From CAVYXZ01 sp965223835 (GTDB taxonomy: Bacteria; Chloroflexota; Anaerolineae; Aggregatilineales; Phototrophicaceae): DNA of 64,000 nt. This document shows positions 26,589 through 35,994 of the stretch, one piece after another (the stretch's first letter is position 1; each line of letters begins with the position of its first letter). The position numbers and the translations under genes were made by a program. Under the pieces are notes generated by a model. That model did not search any database. It was not told the DNA's origin and was given only the letters and a program-made list of their open reading frames with translations. The DNA is taken from positions 3,162,001 through 3,226,000 of the forward strand of contig CBDCXQ010000001.1 in the NCBI GenBank assembly GCA_965223835.1. The letters run 5' to 3'.

Positions 26589-27549
26589 GTTTGACCTCAT
26601 CACACTGGGCGAAACGATGTGGCGGTTATCAGCCCCCGGCACCACCCGGTTGGATGTTACTGCCAGTCTGGATGTCAACGTCGGTGGCACCGAAAGTAAC
26701 CTGGCGATTGGTCTGTCACGCCTGGGCAAGCGTGTCGCCTGGTGGTCGCGTCTCCCGGAAAATCCGCTGGGACAGCACGTCGCCCAAACTTTACGCACCT
26801 TCGCGGTCGATGTTTCCGGTGTGTACTGGCAGGCCGATGCGCGACTGGGCACCTATTTCATAGAGTTCGGCAGCCCGCCGCGTCCGACCCAGGTTGTATA
26901 TGACCGCGCTGATTCCGCTGCCAGCCAGATGCAGCCCAATGACTTCGATTGGTCCCGTTTACGTCACGCCAAACGCCTGCACCTCACCGGCATTACTCCG
27001 GCATTGAGTCTGTCTTGCCTGGAAACGGTGCGGCGTGCGATCAAAGAGGGCAATGCTGCTGAAGTACCGGTCTCCTTTGACATCAATTACCGCGCCAAAT
27101 TATGGACATGGGATGAATGCCGCCCGGTAATGGACGAATTAGCTTCACAATGCCAGCTTGTAATCGGCGCAACCCGCGACGCGCAAAGTCTGGTGGATGA
27201 TACAACCCTGGTTGACGAGCCGTTATTACGTGCTTTGCATGAACGCTGGCAAGGGGCAACTGTCGTCTTAACCAAAGGTTCCGCCGGGGCGATTGCCTTT
27301 GATGGCGATCAGGTATATGAAGCTCCAACCGTTAGCGAAGTCCAGGTGGTGGACCGCATCGGTTCGGGTGATGCTTTTGACGCTGGCCTACTGTGCGCAC
27401 TTTTGGACGGTAAAACACTGCCCGCCGCACTGGCTTATGGCAATGCGACTGCCGCGCTTAAAATGACCATGTTCGGTGATTTTGCGCTGGTGTCACGTGA
27501 AGAAGTCGATGCCCTCCTCGCCCAATCGTCAACGGATGTTCAACGTTAA
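26557..27549 (+). CDS. PfkB family carbohydrate kinase
   Basis: The 330-residue protein has the ribokinase fold: ITLGETMWRLSAPG at the start, GGTESNLAIGLSRLGKRVAW (the di-glycine substrate hinge), a central SFDINYRAKLW and the catalytic signature DRIGSGDAFDAGLLCALL with the base aspartate. The FDxNYR motif and overall pattern are closest to 2-keto-3-deoxygluconate or fructokinase-type members. The GTG start at 26557 overlaps the previous gene by 32 bases and has only a weak ribosome site. Confidence 0.88.
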   Translation: MALTTSSNATEFDLITLGETMWRLSAPGTTRLDVTASLDVNVGGTESNLAIGLSRLGKRVAWWSRLPENPLGQHVAQTLRTFAVDVSGVYWQADARLGTYFIEFGSPPRPTQVVYDRADSAASQMQPNDFDWSRLRHAKRLHLTGITPALSLSCLETVRRAIKEGNAAEVPVSFDINYRAKLWTWDECRPVMDELASQCQLVIGATRDAQSLVDDTTLVDEPLLRALHERWQGATVVLTKGSAGAIAFDGDQVYEAPTVSEVQVVDRIGSGDAFDAGLLCALLDGKTLPAALAYGNATAALKMTMFGDFALVSREEVDALLAQSSTDVQR

Positions 27550-27553
27550 CAGC

Positions 27554-28975
27554 ATGAAGCAATGGCTGCTGTTCGTGCTGCTGGTGACCGGCTGCAATCT
27601 GGCAACCGCTCCTGCCTCGCCTGAGACATCGCCAGTACCACAGGCCGATCGCATATGCAGCGAGATTGCCGCCTCTGCGCTGCAAACTGTTGGTCCCAAT
27701 TGCAATGACACTGGTATCAACCAGGCTTGTTATGGGCATGAACGGGTCGAAGCCCAATTCCAGCAAGGCATTCAAACGACGTTTGCTGCGATTGGCGACA
27801 TCGCCCAGGTCCAGAGTTTGCGGCTCATCAGCACATCGCCATTCAATGAAGATCAACAGGTGTGGGGCGTGGCCCTGCTGCGTGCTCAGGCTGATCTAGC
27901 GGATAGGCTACCGGGTGAAAGCGTGACGTTCCTGTTGTATGGGGGCGCAACGCTGGATAACGTAACCGCCAGCATGGAAGGGGTTATCCTAAGCACTGGC
28001 TTCGGCAATACACCGGCTTGTGCTGCTATTCCTCCTGCCGCTGTCCTGATCCAATCACCCAATGGCACGCAGGTGACGATGAATCTCAATGGCGCAAATG
28101 TGAGCATTGGCTCCACACTTTACCTGACTGCCATAAGTGATGATCGCTTGACGATTGCGACGGTTAACGGTGTTGCAGTAGTGGAAGCCTTTGGCATTAC
28201 CCAGAGCGTTATCCCCGGCGCACAGGTTACGCTGCCGCTGGGTTCAGCCGATGGCCTGCAGGTTATTGGTCCGCCGTCACCGCCGCAACCGTTTGACCAG
28301 AACGCGATTCAACGGGCACCTTTTAGTTTGCTGCCCAATTCTGTCCAGATACCGCCGCCCATCGTACCGCCGGTTGCCAATACGACGCCGACACTGCCTA
28401 GCTTACCCATTACCGCAACGCTACCCCCTGTGACGATACCGCTACCCCCAACGGCGATACCGACAGCCTGTGTGCCGCGCACGGATTGGATTTACACCTA
28501 TACGATCGAGGCGGGGGATACACTTTCGGCCATTGCTCGCCGTTTTGGTCTGACCCTGAGTGTGTTACAGAATGGCAATTGTATACCTGATGCCAACATC
28601 ATCGCGGTTGGGCAAGTGCTCCGGGTTCCGACGCAACCGCTCCCAACAGCCACTGCAACATTCACGCCGCAACCGCTTGTAACCGATGACCTGCCCCCGG
28701 CAGCTACGGCTACACCCACTGACCCGATTTTCCAGGCCGATCAAACCAGTTTGCAGGCCGGTGAATGTACGACGATTCGCTGGGTAGTTGAGAACATTGA
28801 TTCGGTCTTTTTCCAGGGCGAACCGGCAATTGGCAATGACCGTCAACAAGTCTGTCCGACAACGACCACACGCTATACGCTGCTGGTGATTTATCGCGAT
28901 GGGTCACAATCGCCCTTCTTCCTCAGTATTGAAGTTGAAAAGCCCGAAACCACCGAAGAAATCACAGTTAACTAG
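27554..28975 (+). CDS. LysM-containing lipoprotein
   Basis: The signal MKQWLLFVLLVTGC ends in a lipobox cysteine, so I place the start at 27554, four bases after the kinase stop; the frame is open upstream but overlaps the kinase. The mature protein of about 455 residues has a mixed N-terminal domain, a FecR-like beta region (NGTQVTMNLNGANVSIG), a Pro/Thr linker, one LysM motif (YTIEAGDTLSAIARRFGLTL and NIIAVGQVLRVP) and a C-terminal Ig-like domain (ECTTIRWVVENIDSVFFQG). LysM binds N-acetylglucosamine polymers, so it is probably held on the cell-wall face. Confidence 0.82.
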   Translation: MKQWLLFVLLVTGCNLATAPASPETSPVPQADRICSEIAASALQTVGPNCNDTGINQACYGHERVEAQFQQGIQTTFAAIGDIAQVQSLRLISTSPFNEDQQVWGVALLRAQADLADRLPGESVTFLLYGGATLDNVTASMEGVILSTGFGNTPACAAIPPAAVLIQSPNGTQVTMNLNGANVSIGSTLYLTAISDDRLTIATVNGVAVVEAFGITQSVIPGAQVTLPLGSADGLQVIGPPSPPQPFDQNAIQRAPFSLLPNSVQIPPPIVPPVANTTPTLPSLPITATLPPVTIPLPPTAIPTACVPRTDWIYTYTIEAGDTLSAIARRFGLTLSVLQNGNCIPDANIIAVGQVLRVPTQPLPTATATFTPQPLVTDDLPPAATATPTDPIFQADQTSLQAGECTTIRWVVENIDSVFFQGEPAIGNDRQQVCPTTTTRYTLLVIYRDGSQSPFFLSIEVEKPETTEEITVN

Positions 28976-28988
28976 GATGGGAACTTGC

Positions 28989-30530
28989 ATGATTCGCCGA
29001 CTACTCGTGCTTTTGCTGTTAATCAATACTGCCTGTCAGGTACTCTCTGCACCCACACCTACGGCGACACCGACCCAGACGCCAACAGCAACGGCAACTG
29101 TCACGCCCACACCGTCCACGACACCAACGGCAACCAGTACACCAACGGTGACACCATCTCCCACCCCGACCAACACACCGACTGTTACTGCGACGGCGAC
29201 TATTACCCCAACCGCATCGATTACACCTAATCCAATCGCTAATTTTGTTTATGATAACTGGACGATCGTCGAAATCCCCGACAATATTAAGGATGGCATC
29301 GCCAATCCCTTAGTCGCATTCATCAACCTGAATGACCGGGATGGCGTTGGAGATGTGCGGACGCCGCAGCCAGCCACCAATGTTGAAACGCTCTATTTCG
29401 CCTCGGCCAGCAACCCCGGCGCGCGCACACCAATTCTCCAGTTACCTGCCACAACCGATGATCAGGTCTTTATTGCTCCGAGTGGTGCCGGCGTGGCTTA
29501 CTTCCAGACAGACGATAACCCGGCAGTCAGCGGCCTGTATATTTTAGATACAACAGTGGGCATCAGCGGACGGGTCTTACCGCTGACATCACCAATCCAG
29601 CGGGGAATCTTCAGTCCTCCAGTCTGGTCGTCAGATGGCTCCCAGATCGCGATGGCAGTTGAGATGGGCTATGCACTCGATATTTTCTCAATCTCACGCG
29701 ATGGTGCCACGACCGCCAACCTGACCCTGAATGGCGCAAATGAGATCTGGCCGTCCTGGTCACCCGATGGCCGTTTTCTATTATTCGTTTCCGACCGCGA
29801 ACGTTGTCCCAGTTGGATTCCTGGAGAGCCAGGCGCGTGTAATGCCCTGGTTGATGCCCCGTCTACCGGGGGTAATTTATTCATTCTGGACCTGCAAACT
29901 GAAGAAATCCGCCAGCTTTCCGAAGCATGGTTGACCGAACCACCACAATGGTTGAATCAGCGGCAGGTCGTATATGCCACCGGCGAACCGGCTTTTGGCG
30001 ACCCGGAGCGCATCCTGTGGATAACGGACGTCGCCACCGGCCAAGAACGTCCGGTAAGGCTCCTGGCCGGCCCGGCCAATCAGGTCAATCTGGCGGCGGC
30101 CTGGTCGCCGGATGGCGGTCGTGTGCTTTTTCAGGATGCGACCGGAACGAGTAATGACATCGTGATGATGGATAATAATGGTCAGTTGATTGGTCGCAGT
30201 GGCGAGCTAAATTTCCCGCGCTTTGGCGTAACCGCGGTCTGGTCGCCCGATGGCAGTCGCGTCGCCCTGGGTGGAGTCAATGGAAACTGTCCCTATGGAA
30301 CCCGGGTATTGGATCGCGCATTCAATCTAATCGCCCGAGGCACGCCACCGCCCAGTATGTGCGATCCACAATGGTCGCCCGACGGACAACAATTAGCATT
30401 TACCGGCGTAAATCCGCGCATTGATGGTCGGGTCGATGTTTATGTCGCCAATAATAACGGCTTTGGTTCATCCAACATTACTGGCGACCTGCGCGGTCAA
30501 ATCAAGCTGCTGGGATGGTTAGGGGGATAA
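28989..30530 (+). CDS. TolB-like beta-propeller lipoprotein
   Basis: The start at 28989 gives MIRRLLVLLLLINTAC, a classic lipoprotein signal; an earlier ATG at 28977 is in frame. A long linker of TPTxT repeats (about residues 20-75) leads to a propeller with five WSPDG-type PD40 motifs: WSSDGSQIAMA, WSPDGRFLLFVSD, WSPDGGRVLFQD, WSPDGSRVALGG and WSPDGQQLAFTG. It is exported and likely a cell-surface scaffold or binding protein. The gene follows the LysM lipoprotein after 13 bases and belongs to the same run. Confidence 0.83.
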   Translation: MIRRLLVLLLLINTACQVLSAPTPTATPTQTPTATATVTPTPSTTPTATSTPTVTPSPTPTNTPTVTATATITPTASITPNPIANFVYDNWTIVEIPDNIKDGIANPLVAFINLNDRDGVGDVRTPQPATNVETLYFASASNPGARTPILQLPATTDDQVFIAPSGAGVAYFQTDDNPAVSGLYILDTTVGISGRVLPLTSPIQRGIFSPPVWSSDGSQIAMAVEMGYALDIFSISRDGATTANLTLNGANEIWPSWSPDGRFLLFVSDRERCPSWIPGEPGACNALVDAPSTGGNLFILDLQTEEIRQLSEAWLTEPPQWLNQRQVVYATGEPAFGDPERILWITDVATGQERPVRLLAGPANQVNLAAAWSPDGGRVLFQDATGTSNDIVMMDNNGQLIGRSGELNFPRFGVTAVWSPDGSRVALGGVNGNCPYGTRVLDRAFNLIARGTPPPSMCDPQWSPDGQQLAFTGVNPRIDGRVDVYVANNNGFGSSNITGDLRGQIKLLGWLGG

Positions 30531-30556
30531 ACATTTTCTGAGGCGATTTAGCCAGG

Positions 30557-30805
30557 TTAAGCGGTTTCGATCAAGCCTTGCGCTGCCAATTCCGCCAGCA
30601 CATCCTGTAGATTCTGTTCAGCGATCGCTGGCTCTAATTCAAAATGATCGACAACGACATCCACCATTTCGCGCAGAGTCGTCGGTTGTTGGAGCAATTT
30701 CCACACCAGCGTCGCCAGGGCATCCAGATTAAAATAGCGTTGTTGCTCATCGTCAAACAGGACGATGTTGTGATTGATAACCATTGTATGTTGATTATTG
30801 ACCAT
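30557..30805 (-). CDS. Orphan PqqD-like protein
   Basis: The 82-residue protein has the PqqD/RRE winged-helix pattern: LFDDEQQRYFNLDALATLVWKLL, a central TLREMVDVVVDHFE and a final helix with LQDVLAELAAQGLIE. In known systems these domains bind a precursor peptide and hand it to a radical SAM or other modifying enzyme. No radical SAM gene, peptide precursor or pqq gene is adjacent. The N-terminus could start at one of two methionines. A free-standing or horizontally separated role is possible. Confidence 0.72.
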   Translation of the reverse strand: MVNNQHTMVINHNIVLFDDEQQRYFNLDALATLVWKLLQQPTTLREMVDVVVDHFELEPAIAEQNLQDVLAELAAQGLIETA

Positions 30806-31022
30806 TGCTTGCGTTCAGTTTCCTTGTCATTTGTTGCCAATTCATAATATGTATCCTAGCAGAAATCAATAACAAATTGCTAACGGTACACAGAATAAAT
30901 TTTAAGGCTTTCCGTTGTTAATTTTCGCTAAGAAATCATGAAAACCTCCTTAAGAATAGCCGCGCATCAGCTTAAACGGTATAGTTAGCATCATAATCTC
31001 ATTACCAGACAAGAGGACCAAC
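30806..31022. other. Divergent spacer between the PqqD-like gene and fabG
   Basis: This 217-base AT-rich stretch has no gene. It contains a TATAGT (30980-30985) that could be the -10 box of fabG with a poor -35, and AAGAGGA just before the fabG ATG. Confidence 0.35.
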
Positions 31023-31766
31023 ATGGCACAATTAACTGATCGAATCGCGATTGTCACCGGAGCCAGCCGGGGCATTGGCCGCGGCATAGCACTGGAACTC
31101 GCCGGACGCGGCGCAACTGTTATCGTGAATTACAACAGCAGCGCCGACGCCGCGAACGAAGTGGTTGAGCAGATCAAAAACGATGGTGGTGATGCCCTGG
31201 CTGTACAAGCCGATGTCAGCACTGAAGATGGTGCAACCAGCCTGATCAAAGCGGCGGTCGATGCCTATGGCAAAGTCGATATTCTGGTGAATAATGCCGG
31301 AATTACCCGCGACAACGTGATTATGATGATGAAGCCGGAAGACTTTGATGAGGTTTTGCAAACCAACCTGCGCAGTGCCTGGTTGTGCTCCAAAGCCGCC
31401 GCCCGCACCATGATGCGTAAGCGCTCTGGCCGCATTATCAATATCACCAGCATTAGTGGCTTGATGGGCCAGGGTGGGCAGACCAATTACAGCGCCAGTA
31501 AAGCCGGGCTAATCGGCTTGACCAAAGCACTGGCAAAGGAAGTCGGCTCACGAGGCATCACCGTCAATGCGGTTGCCCCCGGTTTCGTGATTACCGATCT
31601 GACCCGTGAGCTAGAGGATATTATCAAAGTCGCGACAGAGTTTGCGGCGCTAGGCAAACTGGCGGAAATACAGGATATTGCCTATGCTGTCGCCTTCCTG
31701 GCCTCCGATGAGGCGGCGCTGATTACCGGCCAGGTCTTAACCGTTGATGGCGGCACCGCGATTTAG
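31023..31766 (+). CDS. fabG: 3-oxoacyl-[acyl-carrier-protein] reductase FabG
   Basis: The 247-residue SDR enzyme has TGASRGIGRGIALELAGRG for NADPH binding, NNAGITRDN, and the catalytic serine, tyrosine and lysine in ITSISGLMGQGGQTNYSASKAG. Length and motifs match FabG of type II fatty-acid synthesis, although SDR paralogs can act on other substrates. It stands alone with a HIT gene behind it (12 bases), not in a fab operon. Confidence 0.9.
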   Translation: MAQLTDRIAIVTGASRGIGRGIALELAGRGATVIVNYNSSADAANEVVEQIKNDGGDALAVQADVSTEDGATSLIKAAVDAYGKVDILVNNAGITRDNVIMMMKPEDFDEVLQTNLRSAWLCSKAAARTMMRKRSGRIINITSISGLMGQGGQTNYSASKAGLIGLTKALAKEVGSRGITVNAVAPGFVITDLTRELEDIIKVATEFAALGKLAEIQDIAYAVAFLASDEAALITGQVLTVDGGTAI

Positions 31767-31778
31767 CGAGGGAAGCAG

Positions 31779-32129
31779 ATGAGCACCATTTTTTCGAAGA
31801 TTATCGCCAAAGAGATTCCCGCTGACATCGTATTTCAAGATGATCGGGTCACGGCCTTCAAAGACATCAACCCACAGGCTCCAGTTCACATTCTAATCGT
31901 GCCCAACAAAGAGATCCCCACCGCCAACGATGTCACCGCGGCGGATGAAGCCGTACTTGGTCACATGCTGATCGTCGCCAAACAGATTGCGGCGGAACAG
32001 GGCATCGCCGATGATGGCTACCGGCTGCTGATTAATTGCAACGAACATGGCGGGCAAGAAGTCTTCCACCTCCACCTGCACCTGTTAGGTGGACGTCCGC
32101 TGGGGCCGATGTTAGCGAAACGCGATTGA
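31779..32129 (+). CDS. HIT family nucleotide hydrolase (HINT-like)
   Basis: The 116-residue protein has IFSKIIAKEIPADIVFQDD, KDINPQAPVHILIVPNKEIP and the histidine triad HLHLHLLGG, all diagnostic of HINT-type proteins that hydrolyse AMP-linked amines. It follows fabG by 12 bases and ends near a strong convergent stem-loop. Confidence 0.92.
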   Translation: MSTIFSKIIAKEIPADIVFQDDRVTAFKDINPQAPVHILIVPNKEIPTANDVTAADEAVLGHMLIVAKQIAAEQGIADDGYRLLINCNEHGGQEVFHLHLHLLGGRPLGPMLAKRD

Positions 32130-32135
32130 TACCAA

Positions 32136-32165
32136 CCGGGGACATCCTGACATTCATGTCCCCGG
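32136..32165. terminator. Strong stem-loop between HIT and DsbA-like genes
   Basis: CCGGGGACAT and ATGTCCCCGG pair over 10 bp around a ten-base loop. A T-run is absent in either direction, but the position between convergent genes supports a terminator. Confidence 0.5.
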
Positions 32166-32183
32166 AAAATTTATGCGATGTCG

Positions 32184-33035
32184 TTATTCGCTGGCTTCTT
32201 CAGTCGCCTCGGACTCCGTTTCATCAACTGGTTCCGGCTCTTCAGTGGCTTCAGCATCAACGGCGGCGGGTTCATCTTCGACCGCTTCCGGCTCTACAAT
32301 AACCGGTGGTGCCGCCGCCAGTGCCGCATTGATTGCTGCTGTGACATCACCCAGCGTTGAGGTGACGATCTCGCCGTTCACTGTAACCGTTGGGGTACCA
32401 GTAAATCCATCGAGTCTGCTGGCCGCGCTTCTGGCTGCCACCAGCACCTCGTTGGTCGCATCACTATTGAGACAGGCGTTCCACGCACCCGTATCGAGTT
32501 CCAGGTTGCTTGCCAGAGAAGACAGACGATTCCCCGCCAACGCCTGATTACCATAGGTTGTATGCCAGTCAAACAATACACCATGATATACCCAGAACGC
32601 ATCCTGTTCACCAGCGCAGATCGCCGCCCGGCCAGCACCCTCACCATTCGGAATACTGCCAAACTCCGTCAGCGGCACATAGGTAAAATTAACACCACCA
32701 TCGCGAACACGCTGCACAATATCGGGAACCGTGTCCTCATAGAAAGCGCCACAAGCGGTACACGCGAAGCTCGAATATTCCACCACCTGCACCGGTGCAT
32801 CCAGGCTGCCTAACACCGGGAAACCCTCTTCATTCACGGTCTGTGGCACTTCGGCATACTGGGCAACAACCGCTTCACTAATCACCGCTTCGACCGGCTG
32901 ATTGGCAAAAATCACCAGCACGACGGCGACAAGGGCAACCACAACAACGCCACCCAGAATTAGAAACTGCCGGTTACGTTGACGCTGTTTTTCCCGCTGT
33001 TTGCGACGTTCACGAGTACGCGCACGATCACTCAT
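32184..33035 (-). CDS. Membrane-anchored DsbA/thioredoxin-like protein
   Basis: The 283-residue protein starts with a highly basic segment, a membrane helix (FLILGGVVVVALVAVVLVIF, about residues 24-43) and an extracytoplasmic thioredoxin-fold domain. The active site is YSSFACTACGAFYE (CxxC), and GTPTVTVNGEIV is the cis-proline region. It belongs with the DsbA/BdbD-like family that oxidises or isomerises disulfides. An acidic tail of E, D, A and T (about 240-283) is unusual and lies after the domain. It is divergent from the aconitase gene. Confidence 0.85.
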   Translation of the reverse strand: MSDRARTRERRKQREKQRQRNRQFLILGGVVVVALVAVVLVIFANQPVEAVISEAVVAQYAEVPQTVNEEGFPVLGSLDAPVQVVEYSSFACTACGAFYEDTVPDIVQRVRDGGVNFTYVPLTEFGSIPNGEGAGRAAICAGEQDAFWVYHGVLFDWHTTYGNQALAGNRLSSLASNLELDTGAWNACLNSDATNEVLVAARSAASRLDGFTGTPTVTVNGEIVTSTLGDVTAAINAALAAAPPVIVEPEAVEDEPAAVDAEATEEPEPVDETESEATEEASE

Positions 33036-33139
33036 TGGTTAGACCTCTCATTCTATGGACAATTCCTGCTCAACAGTTTACACAATCGCGGTGGCGATGC
33101 AACGATCTATTCGTCTGGATTATGGTCGCATAAAAATTC

Positions 33140-33169
33140 TTTACATCCGGTGATAGAAGTGGATAAATC
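33140..33169 (+). promoter_or_regulatory. Candidate aconitase promoter
   Basis: TTTACA (33140-33145) and TAAATC (33164-33169) are 18 bases apart. AAAGGA precedes the acnA ATG. Evidence is only moderate. Confidence 0.35.
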
Positions 33170-33233
33170 CTGACGCAATCGGGTAGAATGTGACCAGGTA
33201 AATACCCGTTTAATCAATAAAGGAACCCGCCTT

Positions 33234-35945
33234 ATGAACGCTAAATTAGATAGCTTCGGCACGCGCGGCACATTTGATACCGGCAATGGCGAAGCTGTAA
33301 TATATCGCTTAAATGAACTGACCAACAGGGGCATTGGTCACGTCGACAAACTGCCATATAGCATCAAAATCTTGCTGGAAAGTGCCCTACGCAATCTGGA
33401 TAACTTCCAGGTGCTGGAACAATCGATCCATGACATCGCCAGTTGGGATGCGAATAATTATAATCCAGTCGAGATTCCGTTTAAACCCGCTCGCGTAATT
33501 TTGCAAGACTTTACCGGCGTGCCGTCGATGGTTGATCTCGCGGCGTTGCGCAGTGCTATGCAACGGATGGGGGGCGACCCGGCCAAAATAAATCCCGTGA
33601 TCCCGGTTGATCTCGTCATTGACCACTCCGTCCAGGTAGATGTCTTTGCCCGGCCCGATGCGCTGGCCCGCAATGCTGAAATGGAGTTCGTCCGCAACCG
33701 CGAGCGCTATGAATTCTTACACTGGAGCCAGAAAGCCTTCGACAATTTTAAGGTCGTTCCGCCGGCAACCGGCATCGTCCATCAGGTCAACCTGGAATAT
33801 TTGGCGAAAGTCGTTCAATTATATGATGATGGCACCGGTGGTAAAGTAGCTCTGCCAGATACACTGGTTGGCACCGACAGTCATACCACCATGATTAACG
33901 GTCTCGGTGTGGTTGGCTGGGGCGTGGGTGGCATCGAAGCCGAAGCGTCCATGCTGGGTCAACCGATCTACATGCTCATGCCCGAAGTCATCGGCTTTAA
34001 GCTGACCGGCAACCTGCCGGAAGGGGCGACCGCGACGGATCTGGTACTGGTCGTGACGCAGATGCTGCGCAAGCATGGCGTTGTCAGCAAATTTGTTGAG
34101 TTCTACGGACCGGGCCTCGGTAGCATGGCGCTGCCCGATCGCGCAACCATTGCCAACATGGCCCCAGAATATGGTGCAACGGTGGGCTTTTTCCCGGTTG
34201 ATGCCGAAACGCTTAGCTATCTACGCCGCACCGGACGCGATGAAGCCCAGATTGAACTCGTCGAGCGGTATTGTAAGGAACAGGGCATCTTCCGCACCGA
34301 AGCCACCCCCAACCCCGAATTCAACGACACGCTCGAGCTGGATCTCAGCACCGTTGAACCCAGCCTGGCCGGACCGCTGCGCCCGCAAGACCGCATCCTC
34401 CTGCGCGATATGAAACCAACCTTCAATCGTGCGCTCACAGCGCCGGTTGGTCCGCAGGGTTTCGAGCTTAGTCCCAATCAACTCGATAGCACCGCTACCG
34501 TGCAAAATAACGGCAGCAGCGCCGACATTACCCATGGCGCAGTCGTGATCGCGGCGATTACGAGTTGTACTAACACCAGCAATCCATCGGTTATGGTCGC
34601 GGCGGGTTTGCTGGCGAAGAATGCGGTTGAAAAAGGCCTCTCCCGCAAACCGTATGTGAAGACCAGCCTCGCGCCCGGTTCCAAAGTTGTCACGGAGTAC
34701 CTTGACAAAGCTGGTCTAACGCCCTATCTCGACCAGCTTGGCTTCCATACTGTTGGCTATGGCTGCACCACCTGCATCGGCAACAGTGGTCCCCTGCCCG
34801 ACCCGGTTCGCGACGCGATTTACGAAGGCGATCTGGTCGCCGCCGCCGTACTCAGTGGCAATCGTAATTTCGGCGGACGCATCGGCCCCGATATTCGCGC
34901 CAATTACCTGGCCTCGCCGCCACTGGTTGTAGCATATGCCCTGGCCGGAACCGTTGATATTGACCTGAACAATGACCCAATTGGACAGGATGACGCTGGC
35001 AATGCCGTCTATCTCAAGGACATCTGGCCGTCACAGCAGACCATCATGGACACCGTGCAGAACAGCCTGTCCGCCGACATGTTCAACGAGCAATATGGCA
35101 ATGTCTACACCGGCAACGAAACCTGGAACAACATCCCCAGCACGGACGAAGCGGTCTATCAGTGGGATGAAGACAGCACCTACATTCAAGAGCCACCTTT
35201 CTTCATTGACCTGCCGTTCGAACCAGAACCGGTCCAATCGGTCAAAGGGGCACGGGTGCTGGTCATCGGCGGTGACTCAGTGACAACCGATCATATCTCA
35301 CCGGCGGGCGCAATCGGTATCAACAGTCCAGCGGGCCAGTACCTGCAAGAGCATGATGTCAGCCCGCAGTATTTCAACAGCTACGGCTCCCGGCGCGGCA
35401 ATGATCGTGTGATGACACGCGGCACCTTCGCCAACGTCCGCCTGCGCAATCTGCTAGTCCCCGGCAGCGAGGGTGGCGTGACCTATTACCTGCCGAGCGG
35501 CGAGGAAATGCCCATCTACGACGCCGCCATGAAATACATTGCCGATGGCACACCGCTGGTGATTCTGGCGGGGAAAGACTACGGTATGGGGTCCAGTCGT
35601 GATTGGGCCGCCAAAGGCACGCAACTGCAGGGTGCGAAAGCCGTCATCGCTGAGAGCATTGAGCGCATTCATCGCAGCAATCTGGTCATGATGGGCGTGC
35701 TGCCCCTGACATTTGAAGATGGGCAGTCAGTGAAATCGCTGGGCCTGACCGGGCACGAACACTTCGACATCCCCGTAACTGACGATGTGCAGCCCGGCGA
35801 CAAACTCACCGTGACCGCCACCGCTGACGATGGCACGACCAAACAGTTTGTGGTGACCGTCCGGCTGGATACGCCCGTTGAGGTGGAATACTACAAAAAC
35901 GGCGGGATTTTGCAGACCGTCCTGCGGAATTTCCTGAAGCAGTAG
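33234..35945 (+). CDS. acnA: Aconitate hydratase A
   Basis: The 903-residue enzyme has the bacterial AcnA/IRP length. Cluster-binding cysteines are visible in AITSCTNTSNPSVM and YGCTTCIGNSGPLPDP. Other family motifs are GTDSHTTMINGLGVVGWGVGG, KDYGMGSSRDWAAKG in the swivel domain, and VTTDHISPAGAI. It interconverts citrate and isocitrate in the TCA cycle through a [4Fe-4S] cluster. Together with korAB (46.7-49.6 kb) it suggests a ferredoxin-linked TCA route. The gene is monocistronic with a probable hairpin after it. Confidence 0.96.
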   Translation: MNAKLDSFGTRGTFDTGNGEAVIYRLNELTNRGIGHVDKLPYSIKILLESALRNLDNFQVLEQSIHDIASWDANNYNPVEIPFKPARVILQDFTGVPSMVDLAALRSAMQRMGGDPAKINPVIPVDLVIDHSVQVDVFARPDALARNAEMEFVRNRERYEFLHWSQKAFDNFKVVPPATGIVHQVNLEYLAKVVQLYDDGTGGKVALPDTLVGTDSHTTMINGLGVVGWGVGGIEAEASMLGQPIYMLMPEVIGFKLTGNLPEGATATDLVLVVTQMLRKHGVVSKFVEFYGPGLGSMALPDRATIANMAPEYGATVGFFPVDAETLSYLRRTGRDEAQIELVERYCKEQGIFRTEATPNPEFNDTLELDLSTVEPSLAGPLRPQDRILLRDMKPTFNRALTAPVGPQGFELSPNQLDSTATVQNNGSSADITHGAVVIAAITSCTNTSNPSVMVAAGLLAKNAVEKGLSRKPYVKTSLAPGSKVVTEYLDKAGLTPYLDQLGFHTVGYGCTTCIGNSGPLPDPVRDAIYEGDLVAAAVLSGNRNFGGRIGPDIRANYLASPPLVVAYALAGTVDIDLNNDPIGQDDAGNAVYLKDIWPSQQTIMDTVQNSLSADMFNEQYGNVYTGNETWNNIPSTDEAVYQWDEDSTYIQEPPFFIDLPFEPEPVQSVKGARVLVIGGDSVTTDHISPAGAIGINSPAGQYLQEHDVSPQYFNSYGSRRGNDRVMTRGTFANVRLRNLLVPGSEGGVTYYLPSGEEMPIYDAAMKYIADGTPLVILAGKDYGMGSSRDWAAKGTQLQGAKAVIAESIERIHRSNLVMMGVLPLTFEDGQSVKSLGLTGHEHFDIPVTDDVQPGDKLTVTATADDGTTKQFVVTVRLDTPVEVEYYKNGGILQTVLRNFLKQ

Positions 35946-35959
35946 CATAGACTTACTAC

Positions 35960-35989
35960 GGGGGCGTAGTTACATCAGGCTACGCTCTC
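35960..35989. terminator. Stem-loop after acnA
   Basis: GGGGGCGTAG and CTACGCTCTC pair over 10 bp (two G-T pairs) around a ten-base loop, 14 bases after the acnA stop and just before the convergent DUF1877 gene. A T-run is missing. Confidence 0.4.
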
Positions 35990-35994
35990 GTGGC

